Below are positions 7,017 to 15,316 of a DNA stretch of 64,000 nt, piece by piece. The notes under the pieces are model-generated. The model did not search any database, had not been told where the DNA came from, and worked only from the letters and a program-made list of their open reading frames with translations. A program made the translations under genes and the position numbers. The stretch spans positions 1 to 64,000 of the forward strand of contig JABARW010000011.1 in NCBI GenBank assembly GCA_019186845.1. Reading direction: 5' to 3'. Position 1 is the stretch's first letter, and each line of letters begins with the position of its first letter. This stretch comes from Planctomycetota bacterium (GTDB lineage Bacteria; Planctomycetota; UBA8742; UBA2392).

Positions 7017-8611
7017 TACTTGCTCCTCGCCGTGTCTTCCGCGCGCAGTTTCTTGCGGTCGATCTTGTCGCGGTCGTTTCTAGGCAGGGCTTCACTGCGG
7101 AACTGCACCCAGCGCGGGGCTTTGTAGCGCGCGAGTTTTTCTTTGCACCAGGCGATCAATTCTTCGGCGAGCTTCGTGTCGCCCGTGTCCGCTTTCGGCA
7201 CCACGATTGCCAGCGGTTTGCACAGCCCGGCTTCGTCGTCGCGCCCGATCACGCAGCATTCTTTGACCGCCGCGTGCTGCATCAGGCAGTTTTCGACCTC
7301 GAGCGGGCTGACATATATGCCGCCGACTTTGAGCAAGTCGTCGCCGCGTCCTTCGTACCACCAATAGCCCTGCTCGTCGCAGCGGAACTTGTCGCCGCTG
7401 ACCACCCAGCCGCCGCGCAGGTGCTCCTTCGATTTCTCGTAGGCCGAATGGTAATGCAGCGCAATTGAATCGCCCCCGACCCAGAGCGTGCCCACGTCGC
7501 CGGGCTTCACAGGCTGGCCGGCATCGTCGAGCAGCTTTGTTTCGTAACCTGGAACCACTTTGCCCAGCGAGCCGGGCTTGATATCCGCTTCACCCAGCGG
7601 GCCCTTGGGCCTGTTGGAAATGTAAATGTGGAAACTCTCCGCGCTGCCGATGCCATCGACAATCGGCACGCCGAACTCCCTTTCCCAGCGCTCGTGCAGG
7701 TCGCGCGGCAAAGCCTCTCCCGCGCTCCACATGAAGCGCAGCGATTTCAACGACTTGCGTTCGGCCTTCGGCGTCTGCAGGAAGTTATTGATCAGCGTGG
7801 GCACGCTGGTGAACACCGTGCACTTTTCGCGCTCGATCAGTTCAAACAGTTTCGGCGGCAGCGGGCGGTCGCGGAAAAGCACTGTCGTCGCCCCCACCGC
7901 AAACGGGAACATCAAGTTCGTGCCGGTGGCATAGCCGAAAAACAGGCGCGGCCCGGCAATCGTGATGTCGCTTTCCTTCATGCCGATGAAGCGCCTGGCG
8001 TACACTTCCGTGTTGAACGCAAAGTGCGCGTGCGTGTGCACAGCACCTTTGCTCTGGCCCGTCGTACCGCTGGTGAACAGCCACACGGCGGGGTCATCCT
8101 TGCTCGTGGGCGCGGCCTGCATTTCCGGCGACCACTTCTGGATCCAGTCCTGCCAGGCGGTCCATTTGCTGCGCGTGCCTTCTTCACCGCCGACGACGAC
8201 CACCTCACGCAGATGCCGCGCATTTGTGATGGCCGGCTCGAACTCGGCCAGCGCCGCGGCATCGACAATCGCAATCGGCGCCTTGGTGTAATTCAGGTAA
8301 TAGGCGTAGTCTTCTGTGGGAAGCTGCGGGTTAATCTGCGTGGCGACGCCGCCGGCCTTCAGCGCGCCGAACCAGGCGTAGGCAAACTCCGGCCGATCCT
8401 GCAAGCACACCAGCACGCGCTGCTCAGCCTGCAAGCCGAGATTGAGCAACCCGTTGCCCGCACGATTGACGTTCTCGAACACCTGCTGATAGGTGATCGA
8501 CTTGCCCTCATAACGGATGGCTGTTTTCCCGCCGCGACCGGCCTCGATGTTCGAATCAACAAAGTACGACGCCATGTTGAAGACGTCAGGAAATGCTGGC
8601 TTGTCGCGCAT
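7016..8611 (-). CDS. Benzoate/aminobenzoate-type CoA ligase (AMP-forming)
   Basis: This is a full-length 531-residue adenylate-forming enzyme of the benzoate-CoA ligase family. It has the P-loop VWLFTSGTTGQSKGAVHTH at residues 180-200, IVDGIGSAESFHIY for the A5 motif, GDKFRCDEQGYWWYEGRGDD for the hinge region and LARYKAPRWVQF...DKIDRKKLR carrying the C-terminal lysine. It activates an aromatic carboxylate to its CoA thioester using ATP. Whether the substrate is benzoate, an aminobenzoate or a hydroxybenzoate cannot be decided from the sequence. The neighbouring RidA and creatininase-family genes make an amino-substituted acid attractive. AAGGGG precedes the ATG by 6 bases, and the gene follows the thioesterase by 3 bases. 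Confidence 0.88.
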   Translation of the reverse strand: MRDKPAFPDVFNMASYFVDSNIEAGRGGKTAIRYEGKSITYQQVFENVNRAGNGLLNLGLQAEQRVLVCLQDRPEFAYAWFGALKAGGVATQINPQLPTEDYAYYLNYTKAPIAIVDAAALAEFEPAITNARHLREVVVVGGEEGTRSKWTAWQDWIQKWSPEMQAAPTSKDDPAVWLFTSGTTGQSKGAVHTHAHFAFNTEVYARRFIGMKESDITIAGPRLFFGYATGTNLMFPFAVGATTVLFRDRPLPPKLFELIEREKCTVFTSVPTLINNFLQTPKAERKSLKSLRFMWSAGEALPRDLHERWEREFGVPIVDGIGSAESFHIYISNRPKGPLGEADIKPGSLGKVVPGYETKLLDDAGQPVKPGDVGTLWVGGDSIALHYHSAYEKSKEHLRGGWVVSGDKFRCDEQGYWWYEGRGDDLLKVGGIYVSPLEVENCLMQHAAVKECCVIGRDDEAGLCKPLAIVVPKADTGDTKLAEELIAWCKEKLARYKAPRWVQFRSEALPRNDRDKIDRKKLRAEDTARSK

Positions 8612-8614
8612 GAG

Positions 8615-9079
8615 TTACCCCTTCACAGGCTTATAGAACCCCGTGCGGTGCGAGTCCGGCACCAGAAAGCCGTTGAACAGGTCGCGGTACTTCATGGGCA
8701 ATTCGCGACCCTTGAACGAATCCATGTCAAGACATGCCGTGACCAGAACTGCGCGTACGCATTGCACCGGTTTGTTCTCGCGCGATGTGGTACCCGTGTA
8801 CATCCAGGTCACGCTCTTGGTGCCGAGCTTCTCGACACCCAGCGTGATTTCGACCTTGTCACCAAAGCGCAGCGGAGCGAGATAGTCCACCTCCATGTGC
8901 ACCGTCGGAAAGCCGATGCGCTCGACGTCCAGCAGGTGGTTGTAGGGAATGCCGAGGCCGCGATCGAAAAAGTCTTCAAAGCAGCAGTGAAAGTAATGCA
9001 GGAAGCGGGGGTAATAAAGGATGCCGGCGCGATCGACGTCAGAGAAGCGGATGGGATAGGTGGCTGAAAAGAGCGGCAT
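8615..9079 (-). CDS. Acyl-CoA thioesterase of the 4-hydroxybenzoyl-CoA thioesterase type
   Basis: A 154-residue hot-dog-fold protein with RFSDVDRAGILYYPRFLHYFHCCFEDFF, in which the first Asp of SDVD matches the catalytic Asp of the 4HBT family. It also has FPTVHMEVDYLAPLRFGDKVEITLGVEKLG. GAGG lies 6 bases before the ATG. Such thioesterases hydrolyse aromatic CoA esters. Inside a degradation cluster they usually rescue CoA from dead-end or over-accumulated aryl-CoA. It is the first gene of the ligase operon and follows the cytochrome gene by 53 bases. Confidence 0.88.
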   Translation of the reverse strand: MPLFSATYPIRFSDVDRAGILYYPRFLHYFHCCFEDFFDRGLGIPYNHLLDVERIGFPTVHMEVDYLAPLRFGDKVEITLGVEKLGTKSVTWMYTGTTSRENKPVQCVRAVLVTACLDMDSFKGRELPMKYRDLFNGFLVPDSHRTGFYKPVKG

Positions 9080-9132
9080 AGAGTGTCCTCGTTTCCCGAG
9101 AGTTTGGATTAGCCTTGGAGCATGTCAAAGGC

Positions 9133-10311
9133 CTAGCGTTCAAAACGATTGATGCTGCGCACATAGGCCACAAGCGCCCACAGGTCGGCCTCATTGCTTG
9201 CATCATCCTTGAGATAGCCGGACATGGCGCGCCCCAGACCAAGTGCCAGCGTTACATACAGGCCTTCGGGATAGCCGCGGCGCAAGCGTTCAGCCACCAG
9301 GTTTCTGGGACCATAGCCAAAGCTGCGCAGGACCTCACCGCGCAAATAGCCATCGCCTCGGCCATCGGCACCGTGGCAGTCGCTGCACTTGTAGTACTCC
9401 TGATCGCGGTACAGCGCCCGACCCCGTTCCACCATCTCAGGTGTGAATGCGGGCGCATCGGTTCCAAGAACCTCGGCGAACTGGGGTTCGTAGGCATTGA
9501 ATTCTTCGCGATGCATTGAGGCCAGATAAGCCACGAGGCCGGCGCGGCGGCTCTCACTCAGATGCGCAAAGCTGGGCATACCCGCGCCGGGAAGGCCATT
9601 GGTCAGGGTTGTGTAGAGGTCATCGTAGCTGGGCAGCGGTGCCTTGGTGCTGCGCCACATCATGATGCCGCCAGAAAGGTTGGCTGGCGGCTTCTCGAAG
9701 AAGGCGGACACTGCACTTTTCCCGCCGCCGTCCGCGCCGTGACAGCCGCTGCACAACTCCGCGAACAGCTTCTTGCCCTCAACCACGCTCCCTGAATCGG
9801 TCAGGCTGTGCCGACCGCGAGGCCACGGCAGGCGTTGCGGGGAAGGTGCCATGAGAGTCTGGACATACTGCACGGCCTTTCTGGTTGTGGCCGACGGAAC
9901 TGGCACCATCTCACCTCGCAGGTTGGCAGAACCGGCCTTTCCTCCCAGCGCGAACAGGTGGCGTTGGGCCGGCATGTGGGAATGCCAGCTCACGGCGTCG
10001 GGTTGCCAAAGATGGGCAAAGTGCCAGCCGTCGGGGTACAAGCCGCCCACACCCGAGAGGTCCGGCCCCGCAGGGCGGGCACCCGCAGCCAGAACTCCAA
10101 GCCGCGACAACTCATCTTGACGCTGGCTCACGCTATGGCAATGCCAGCACTGTGCCTCGACATAGGCACGCGCCAGGTCTTCGTCAGCGGGCTCAGGCGG
10201 GGTTGGCTGGCCCTGGGGAGGGCTTGCCGGCAGCGTAGTCAAGAGACCGGCGGCAAGTGCCGCGAGGCAACACAGCAACGCCAAAACAAGGGGCCAGATC
10301 CTGTCGAGCAT
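9133..10311 (-). CDS. Membrane-anchored triple-haem cytochrome c with CcoO-like first domain
   Basis: The protein has 392 residues with an N-terminal membrane anchor (WPLVLALLCCLAALAAGLL) and three CxxCH haem sites: CWHCH near residue 55, CSGCH near 187 and CSDCH near 306. The first domain (YVEAQCWHCHSVSQRQ...GPDLSGVGGLYPDGWHFAHLWQP...SHMPAQRHLF) resembles the haem-c domain of cbb3 oxidase subunit II. The other two are ordinary class I domains with distal Met candidates in GAGMPSFAHL and GRAMSGYL. It faces the periplasm and would carry electrons. No oxidase core subunit is in the window. The linkage to the CoA cluster is by position only. Confidence 0.85.
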   Translation of the reverse strand: MLDRIWPLVLALLCCLAALAAGLLTTLPASPPQGQPTPPEPADEDLARAYVEAQCWHCHSVSQRQDELSRLGVLAAGARPAGPDLSGVGGLYPDGWHFAHLWQPDAVSWHSHMPAQRHLFALGGKAGSANLRGEMVPVPSATTRKAVQYVQTLMAPSPQRLPWPRGRHSLTDSGSVVEGKKLFAELCSGCHGADGGGKSAVSAFFEKPPANLSGGIMMWRSTKAPLPSYDDLYTTLTNGLPGAGMPSFAHLSESRRAGLVAYLASMHREEFNAYEPQFAEVLGTDAPAFTPEMVERGRALYRDQEYYKCSDCHGADGRGDGYLRGEVLRSFGYGPRNLVAERLRRGYPEGLYVTLALGLGRAMSGYLKDDASNEADLWALVAYVRSINRFER

Positions 10312-10360
10312 GTTGCTGGTTTAACGCCGCTTCTGGCCGCGCACAACAGAACGAAAATGA

Positions 10361-10388
10361 ACAGGGGCGGCGCCAGCGCCGCCCCTGT
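10361..10388 (-). terminator. Strong hairpin after the secreted-protein operon
   Basis: A 12-bp perfect stem (10361-10372 with 10377-10388, ACAGGGGCGGCG and its complement) with a 4-base loop lies 15 bases after the stop at 10404. On the minus strand it is followed by TTCATTTTCGTTC. It separates the secreted-protein operon from the cytochrome gene. Confidence 0.7.
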
Positions 10389-10403
10389 GTCTGATTGCCG
10401 GGA

Positions 10404-11372
10404 CTACTTGGCGCCCTTGATGGCAGCGTCAATGTCCTTGTTCAGTTCAGTGTCTTTATAGATACCCTTCAACTCCTTCAGCTTCTTCTGGAGATCTTTG
10501 CCGCCTTCGGCCACAGCCGCGTCAAGTTCCTTGCGGCCGGCGTCAATGATCTCGTGATAGAGCTTGATGGAAGCCTCCTGGGCATCAAGGCCAACGACAC
10601 CCGTGCGGAAGTTTTCCAGCAAGCCCTTGAGGGCCTTGGCGCGATCCTTGGACTCAAAGGACTTCTTGGATGCATCAAGGCTCTTCTGGAGCTTCTCGTT
10701 GGTCTTCTTGGCCTGTTCGGCGACGGCATCGATCTTCTTGCCAAGCGAAGCGGCATCGGGCTTGGCGGTGAAACGGAAGTACTCGTTGCCGTAGGCGTCC
10801 GTCACCAGCATTGTGGGGTAGGACTTGATGTCGTAATCGCGTGACGGGTTCTTGCCCAGGATCTTGCTGGTAGGAACCATGCTGCCGTCGTTCCAGGAGG
10901 GTTCGCGGTCGCTGGTGTAGGCCACCCGCAGAAACACCGCCTTCTCCTTGGCCAGCTTCACGATTTCAGCGCCGTGGATGTACTTGCCATCGGCGGATTC
11001 ATCGTTCTCGCCCTCGAAGAGAATGAAGAGCGGAAGCTGCTTGGCGGCGGCCCGTTCAAGAACCTTGGCCGAAGGACGCTCCCAGGTGGGAATATCTTCG
11101 GGCTTGATGACTGAATCGCCGCTTTCACCGCCATGCTTCTTCTTGCCGCCGCCCGGAACGGGCTTGCGATCGGCGTCAGAGACACCGCTGCGGGCGCCAC
11201 CACCGGGATTCTGATAGCCAGAAGGGCCCGAGCCGCCGCCACCACCTGCGTTTGTTCCCCCACCGGAGGAACCGCCGCCGCCTCATCACTGCCCGCTCAA
11301 TGCCTGCGGGAAGATTCCCGCGAGCGCGAAGGCGAAAAGCCCCACGCTCAAAGTCGCAATCAAACGCTGCAT
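10404..11372 (-). pseudogene. Secreted thioredoxin-fold protein interrupted by tandem in-frame TGA TGA
   Basis: An ATG at 11372, with GGGAG 8 bases upstream, begins a clear signal peptide (MQRLIATLSVGLFAFALAG). After 28 codons two consecutive TGA codons (11288-11283) occur. The same frame then continues without another stop to 10404, encoding a Gly-rich linker, GYQNPGGGARSGVSDADRKP, a thioredoxin-like domain (LPLFILFEGENDES, REPSWNDGSMVPT, SYPTMLVTD) and a helical tail. The intact paralogue at 11704-12615 aligns over the whole length with no interruption. No usable start follows the stops until a GTG at 10961, which would remove half the domain. As in the paralogue there is no CxxC. It is probably a pseudogene or a sequencing error; readthrough is less likely. 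Confidence 0.75.
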
Positions 11373-11703
11373 GAATGTGTCTCCCTGGCCCAGGAGAAGA
11401 TTAGACATCTCACCTGAATCGTACGCCGACACCCCTGAGATTAAACATAAACACAAAAATCCTTCCTGATTGAACCATTGCATCCTGAGCTTCTCGAAAC
11501 CGACAAGCCCTTGGCTTTGAGCCTGTCCCAATGACCCCTTCCGGCGTTGTGCGCCCCGTGCAGTTCCCCGCAAAGCACGGTGCGCCTTGCGGGTTCGGTC
11601 CCCTGGGGCACTGTCCGCCTGGCCTCCCATGGCCTTTGGCCAGGCTCTGGCGCGGCTGCCCTGCCCCCTTGGCCCGGCGCTCGCGCGCATCAGCCGGGGG
11701 CGC
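11373..11703. other. 331-base spacer between the two thioredoxin-fold paralogues
   Basis: I see no convincing gene here. It holds a GCCTGGCC/GGCCAGGC hairpin at 11617-11645, downstream of the stop at 11704 but without a U-tract. A long AT-rich stretch at about 11400-11480 probably contains the promoter of the interrupted gene. A frame reading through from 11690 has an Arg-rich composition and is judged untranslated except for its last 28 codons, the signal peptide. Confidence 0.5.
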
Positions 11704-12615
11704 TTACTTGACCTCTTTGAGAGCGGCGTCGATCTCCTTCACCAATTCTGTGTCCTTGAACTCGGCCTTCAGATCCTTCAGCCTCTTCTGAGCTTCTTTG
11801 CCGCCCAGCGCCGAAGCGTCACTCAGCTCCTTGCGGCCGTTCTCGATAATCTCGCGATACAGCTTGATGGAAGCCTCCTGGGCGTCCAGGCCCACGATCT
11901 TCGTCTTGAAGTTCTCCAGCAGGCCCTTGAGCGTCTTTGCCCGATCCTTTTCTTCGAAGGCCTTCTTCGCAGCGTCCAGGGTCTTCTGGAGTTTCTCGTT
12001 GGACTTCTTGGCGAGTTCCGCAATCGATGCGAAGTATTTCTCCAGTGTGGCGGCGTCGGGCTTGCTGGTGCCCTTGTAATACTCGTTGCCGTGCCAGTCG
12101 GCGATGACCATGGTCGGATAGACGCTCACGTGGTAGTCGCGCGTCGGGTTCTTGCTGAGGATGATGCTGGTCGGCACGGGCGAGCCATCGTCCCAGGAAG
12201 GTTCGCGGTCCTTGGTGTAGGGAACTCGAATGAACACCGCCTTGGTCTTGGAGAGCTCGACGATGTCCTTGCCATGCAGGTAATCCGCCTCAGTTGATTC
12301 GTCGTCCTCGCCGCTGAAAAGAATGAACAGCGGCAGCTCCTTCTTGGCTGCGCGCTCGACAACTTTGCTGGTCGGCGCTTCCCAGGACGGAAGTTGATCT
12401 TCAGGTACTCGCGTCTCTCCGCCCTTGTGCTTCTTCTTGCCGCCGCCGGGGGCGGGTTTGCGGTCCGCATCAGAGACACCGCCGCTGCGCGCACCCCCAC
12501 CCGGGTTCTGGTAGCTGCTGGGCCCCCAGTCACCGGCGCTGAGAAGCCCCAGCGGAAAGAGCGACACGGTCACAGCAGCCATCGCCGAAAGACACCAATG
12601 ATTGACGCGTTTCAT
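11704..12615 (-). CDS. Secreted thioredoxin-fold protein without CxxC
   Basis: This 303-residue exported protein starts at the ATG at 12615 (GGAG 7 bases upstream) with signal peptide MKRVNHWCLSAMAAVTVSLF...LLSAG. A Gly/Lys-rich linker (PAPGGGKKKHKGGE) leads to a thioredoxin-like domain: PLFILFSGEDDES at the place of the CxxC strand-helix turn, AVFIRVPYTKDREPSWDDGS, then VYPTMVIADWHGNEYY with the cis-Pro position kept. The redox cysteines are absent, so a binding or scaffolding role is more likely than disulfide exchange. The last 110 residues form charged helices (LDAQEASIKLYREIIENGRKEL). It is the intact paralogue of the interrupted gene downstream and lies 57 bases after the FPGK gene at 12673-14007. 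The function is unknown. Confidence 0.75.
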   Translation of the reverse strand: MKRVNHWCLSAMAAVTVSLFPLGLLSAGDWGPSSYQNPGGGARSGGVSDADRKPAPGGGKKKHKGGETRVPEDQLPSWEAPTSKVVERAAKKELPLFILFSGEDDESTEADYLHGKDIVELSKTKAVFIRVPYTKDREPSWDDGSPVPTSIILSKNPTRDYHVSVYPTMVIADWHGNEYYKGTSKPDAATLEKYFASIAELAKKSNEKLQKTLDAAKKAFEEKDRAKTLKGLLENFKTKIVGLDAQEASIKLYREIIENGRKELSDASALGGKEAQKRLKDLKAEFKDTELVKEIDAALKEVK

Positions 12616-12672
12616 CGCGCTTCTCCCTTGTTTGCCCGTTTCATGGACGCCGGGCCTGCGCACAGGCATCGC

Positions 12673-14007
12673 CTAGTTCTTCTTCTGGCGGTTCTGGTCC
12701 TTCTTGTCCATGTTGTCCTTGAGCGCGGCAGCAGTCTTGCCGTCGCCCTTGTCCTTGCCGCAAATGGCAATGACCTTGTCGTAGTAGACCTTGGCTTTGC
12801 CGTCCTCCTGCGCCTGGTAGCACTTGCCAATCCAGATCAGGAAAGATGTGTTCTCGGGATAAACCTTCACGATCTTCTCGAAGTACGGGATGGCGTTCTT
12901 GGCGCCCTCTGTCCTGTCGCAGCTGTTGCCGTGCGCCGCGATGTTGGCATAGGCGACCCAGGCGGCCGCGATCTCCGAGCAGAGCTGCAGGTCTTCCGGG
13001 TCAAGGGATCCGGCCGTGGCCAGCATCTCGGCTTTCCTCTTCAGGGTGGCGTCGCCCGGCTCTTTGAGATCAGCGGCCTGCTTCTTGATGTCCTTGATCA
13101 GGTCCTGGTCATCCTTGATGGAGTCCTGGAGGGCGAGAAGCTGGTCCTCGATCTTCTTGTCCTTGATGAAGTTGGAGGAAGCATAAACGCGACGGAACTC
13201 CTTGATGCGCCACTCGATCAGGATCAGTTGCTCCGTCGGCGCCGGCTTGCGCGGCGGGCGCTGGCGCTTGTCGTAGTTGCCGCGCGCCGCCACGATGGAG
13301 CTGAACTCGGCTTTGGCCGCCTTTTCGCGCTCGGCAAGCAGGGCATCGCGGACTTCGGGCGTGACCAGCACGTTGCGCTCGACCTGGTACAGCGAATCCC
13401 AGTCATTCCAAAGTTCGAGCTGGCCGGGCGCGGCCTTCCAGCCTTCCTTCTCGATGATCCAGGCTTCGATCAACTCCTTCATGTCGGGCTTGGTCTCCCA
13501 CAGAACTGTCATGACGCGGTTGGCCACGCGCTTGGCGTCCTTTTCCTTGCCCTGGGCAATCCAGAAGGCGAAGGCCAGCACGTCTTCCACCTTGGGGTTG
13601 TTCTTCACCGGATAGGTGTAAACGAGGTGGCGACCTTCCAGTCGCGAGAACTCCATCCAGAGGTCCCGACGCGAACCCCGCTTGTAGAGAGGTTGACCGT
13701 TGGCATCAGTGCCGTCGCGCACCAGCTCGAAGTAGTGGAACTTGCTGCCGGAAGCATGGACGTCGTCAATCTCGATCTTGAATACGCGCTTGGCGTCCTT
13801 GGGGTCCGTCACCCAGACCTGGGGAAACTTGTTGACCTTGATCAGGCTCACGAAGTAGCCGGGCAGGTCGGAGTACCACTTCTCCGCCACCATGGCTTCC
13901 TTCTTGCCGGGGAAATGCTTCTCAACGAGTCCCTGGGCCGGCAATGCCGGTATGAGCAGCGAGAGACAAAGCAGGGCCCCTAGGGTGACGGCAGTGTTGG
14001 TTCGCAT
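12673..14007 (-). CDS. Secreted 'FPGK' family protein with TPR-like C-terminus, paralogue 3
   Basis: 444 residues with a signal peptide (MRTNTAVTLGALLCLSLLIPALPAQ). The mature protein begins GLVEKHFPGKKE, the same opening as the two genes upstream. After an N-terminal domain rich in beta strands come a helical segment (FAFWIAQGKEKDAKRVANRVMTV), a charged coiled region and a TPR-like C-terminal pair (AIPYFEKIVKVYPENTSFLIWIGKCYQAQED). GGAG precedes the ATG at 14007 by 6 bases, and the upstream gene ends 29 bases away. I do not recognise the family. It is probably periplasmic or extracellular. Co-occurrence with thioredoxin-fold proteins suggests a shared complex, which is inference. Confidence 0.75.
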   Translation of the reverse strand: MRTNTAVTLGALLCLSLLIPALPAQGLVEKHFPGKKEAMVAEKWYSDLPGYFVSLIKVNKFPQVWVTDPKDAKRVFKIEIDDVHASGSKFHYFELVRDGTDANGQPLYKRGSRRDLWMEFSRLEGRHLVYTYPVKNNPKVEDVLAFAFWIAQGKEKDAKRVANRVMTVLWETKPDMKELIEAWIIEKEGWKAAPGQLELWNDWDSLYQVERNVLVTPEVRDALLAEREKAAKAEFSSIVAARGNYDKRQRPPRKPAPTEQLILIEWRIKEFRRVYASSNFIKDKKIEDQLLALQDSIKDDQDLIKDIKKQAADLKEPGDATLKRKAEMLATAGSLDPEDLQLCSEIAAAWVAYANIAAHGNSCDRTEGAKNAIPYFEKIVKVYPENTSFLIWIGKCYQAQEDGKAKVYYDKVIAICGKDKGDGKTAAALKDNMDKKDQNRQKKN

Positions 14008-14036
14008 GGTTTGCTCCTCTTTACATCGATGTCGCA

Positions 14037-15302
14037 TCACTTCAGGTTCTTGAGCAGGTCCTGGAGGAATCGATAGTCGGAACTCTGGGGGTCGAGCAGC
14101 TTCTCGGCCTTTTCAAGGTACTTCTTGGCGCTGTCACGGTCGCCGGCGGCGTACTTGCAGGCTCCCGCAAACAGGTTCAGGTTCCCGTTCAGGGGGAACT
14201 CCCTGGCCAGGGGTTCATAGAGGTCCGCCGCCTTCTTCATGGACTTGGCGTTGCTGCAGCCTCCCCCCATCAGCAGGTTGCCGTCCAGAAACCAGCAATA
14301 GGCCAGCCGCGACTTCCATGTGGTGTTGAACGGATCTGCCTTGGTCAGTGTTTCGAAGGTCGAGGCGGCCTTGACCGGATCCTGCTTGATGATGCCCTCG
14401 GCGCCTTCGGCCATGCTCTTGATAATCTCGAGATCGGCTTCAAGCGACTTCTTCAAGGCTTCCAGCTTCTGCACCTTCTCGGAATCCTCAAAGAAGGCCG
14501 TGCCCCTGAAGCAGTCGCTGAAGCGATCGCATCGGTTCTTCAATTCATCCAGGCGTTCCGTGGGCGCGTTCTTGCGCTTGCCCAGGTCGCCTGCGGCGTC
14601 TCCGCGGGCGGCGGCCAGCGTGTCGAGGGTTTCACGTGCTTTGGCGTCCAGCTTGGCGAGGTGGGCGGTTCTCGCTTCTGCGGTCATCAGCATCGCTCCA
14701 CCCTGCCCGCTGACGATATCCCGCACCGCCACCAGATGCAGGCCGCCTTCCGGGAGGGTCCATTTGTTGCGCTCGCACAGCCAGGCCTCGACATCGGCCC
14801 TCATGTCCTTGTGTTCTTCGGACATTTCCGTCAGCCGCATGTTGGCCAGTGTGAACTCATTGTTCTTGGCCAGAAAGATCGCCAGCAGCACAACGTCCGA
14901 GGGAGCCGCCGTGCGACCATCAAACCAGCTTGCAACGACCGCCGGCGGAATGTCGGAATTCTTGAAATAGAACTGGGCCTCACCGGGGGCCCAGGCAAAC
15001 CCGGCCGCGTTGGTGAACCAGTTGGACCTGAGCAGTTCTACCCAGATGTTCGTGTCTCCCTTGCCCTGCACCTGTTTGAGCTCGGCGAAGACGGTGCTGC
15101 GCTTGTTGACGGTCAGGAGCGCCCGGGGAGGGTTCTTGGTGGACATCATGTTGCGCAGGTGGTCCGGCAGGCGCTTGTAGAACTCTTTGACCAGATCCTC
15201 GTCCTTCTTGCCCGGGAAGTAACGATCTACCAGGCCTGCATGAAGATGACCGGCAAACAGCGCGGCGCAAAGCGCAAGAGTGAAGCTGCCAAGCCTGATC
15301 AT
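14037..15302 (-). CDS. Secreted 'FPGK' family protein with TPR-like C-terminus, paralogue 2
   Basis: 421 residues. The ATG at 15302 has CGGAGA 7 bases upstream and is preferred over a GTG at 15320. The signal peptide (MIRLGSFTLALCAALFAGHLHA) is followed by GLVDRYFPGKKDEDLVKEFY. The middle region matches paralogue 1 closely: SDVVLLAIFLAKNNEFTLAN, DVEAWLCERNKWTLPEGGLHLV, LGKRKNAPTERLDELKNR. The C-terminus has a TPR-like repeat (ADLYEPLAREFPLNGNLNLFAGACKYAAGDRDSAKKYLEKA). It lies 14 bases after paralogue 1. The function is unknown. Confidence 0.75.
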   Translation of the reverse strand: MIRLGSFTLALCAALFAGHLHAGLVDRYFPGKKDEDLVKEFYKRLPDHLRNMMSTKNPPRALLTVNKRSTVFAELKQVQGKGDTNIWVELLRSNWFTNAAGFAWAPGEAQFYFKNSDIPPAVVASWFDGRTAAPSDVVLLAIFLAKNNEFTLANMRLTEMSEEHKDMRADVEAWLCERNKWTLPEGGLHLVAVRDIVSGQGGAMLMTAEARTAHLAKLDAKARETLDTLAAARGDAAGDLGKRKNAPTERLDELKNRCDRFSDCFRGTAFFEDSEKVQKLEALKKSLEADLEIIKSMAEGAEGIIKQDPVKAASTFETLTKADPFNTTWKSRLAYCWFLDGNLLMGGGCSNAKSMKKAADLYEPLAREFPLNGNLNLFAGACKYAAGDRDSAKKYLEKAEKLLDPQSSDYRFLQDLLKNLK

Positions 15303-15316
15303 GACGATTCTCCGGA

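Noticed and set aside
11283..11288. TGA reassigned to Gly or Trp
   Set aside because: Many intact genes here end in TGA (for example lgt, ahcY, phoB), so TGA is a real stop in this genome.
12394..13983. Long plus-strand frame (529 codons) opposite the FPGK and thioredoxin-fold genes
   Set aside because: The minus-strand genes have signal peptides, Shine-Dalgarno sites and paralogues; the plus frame has none.
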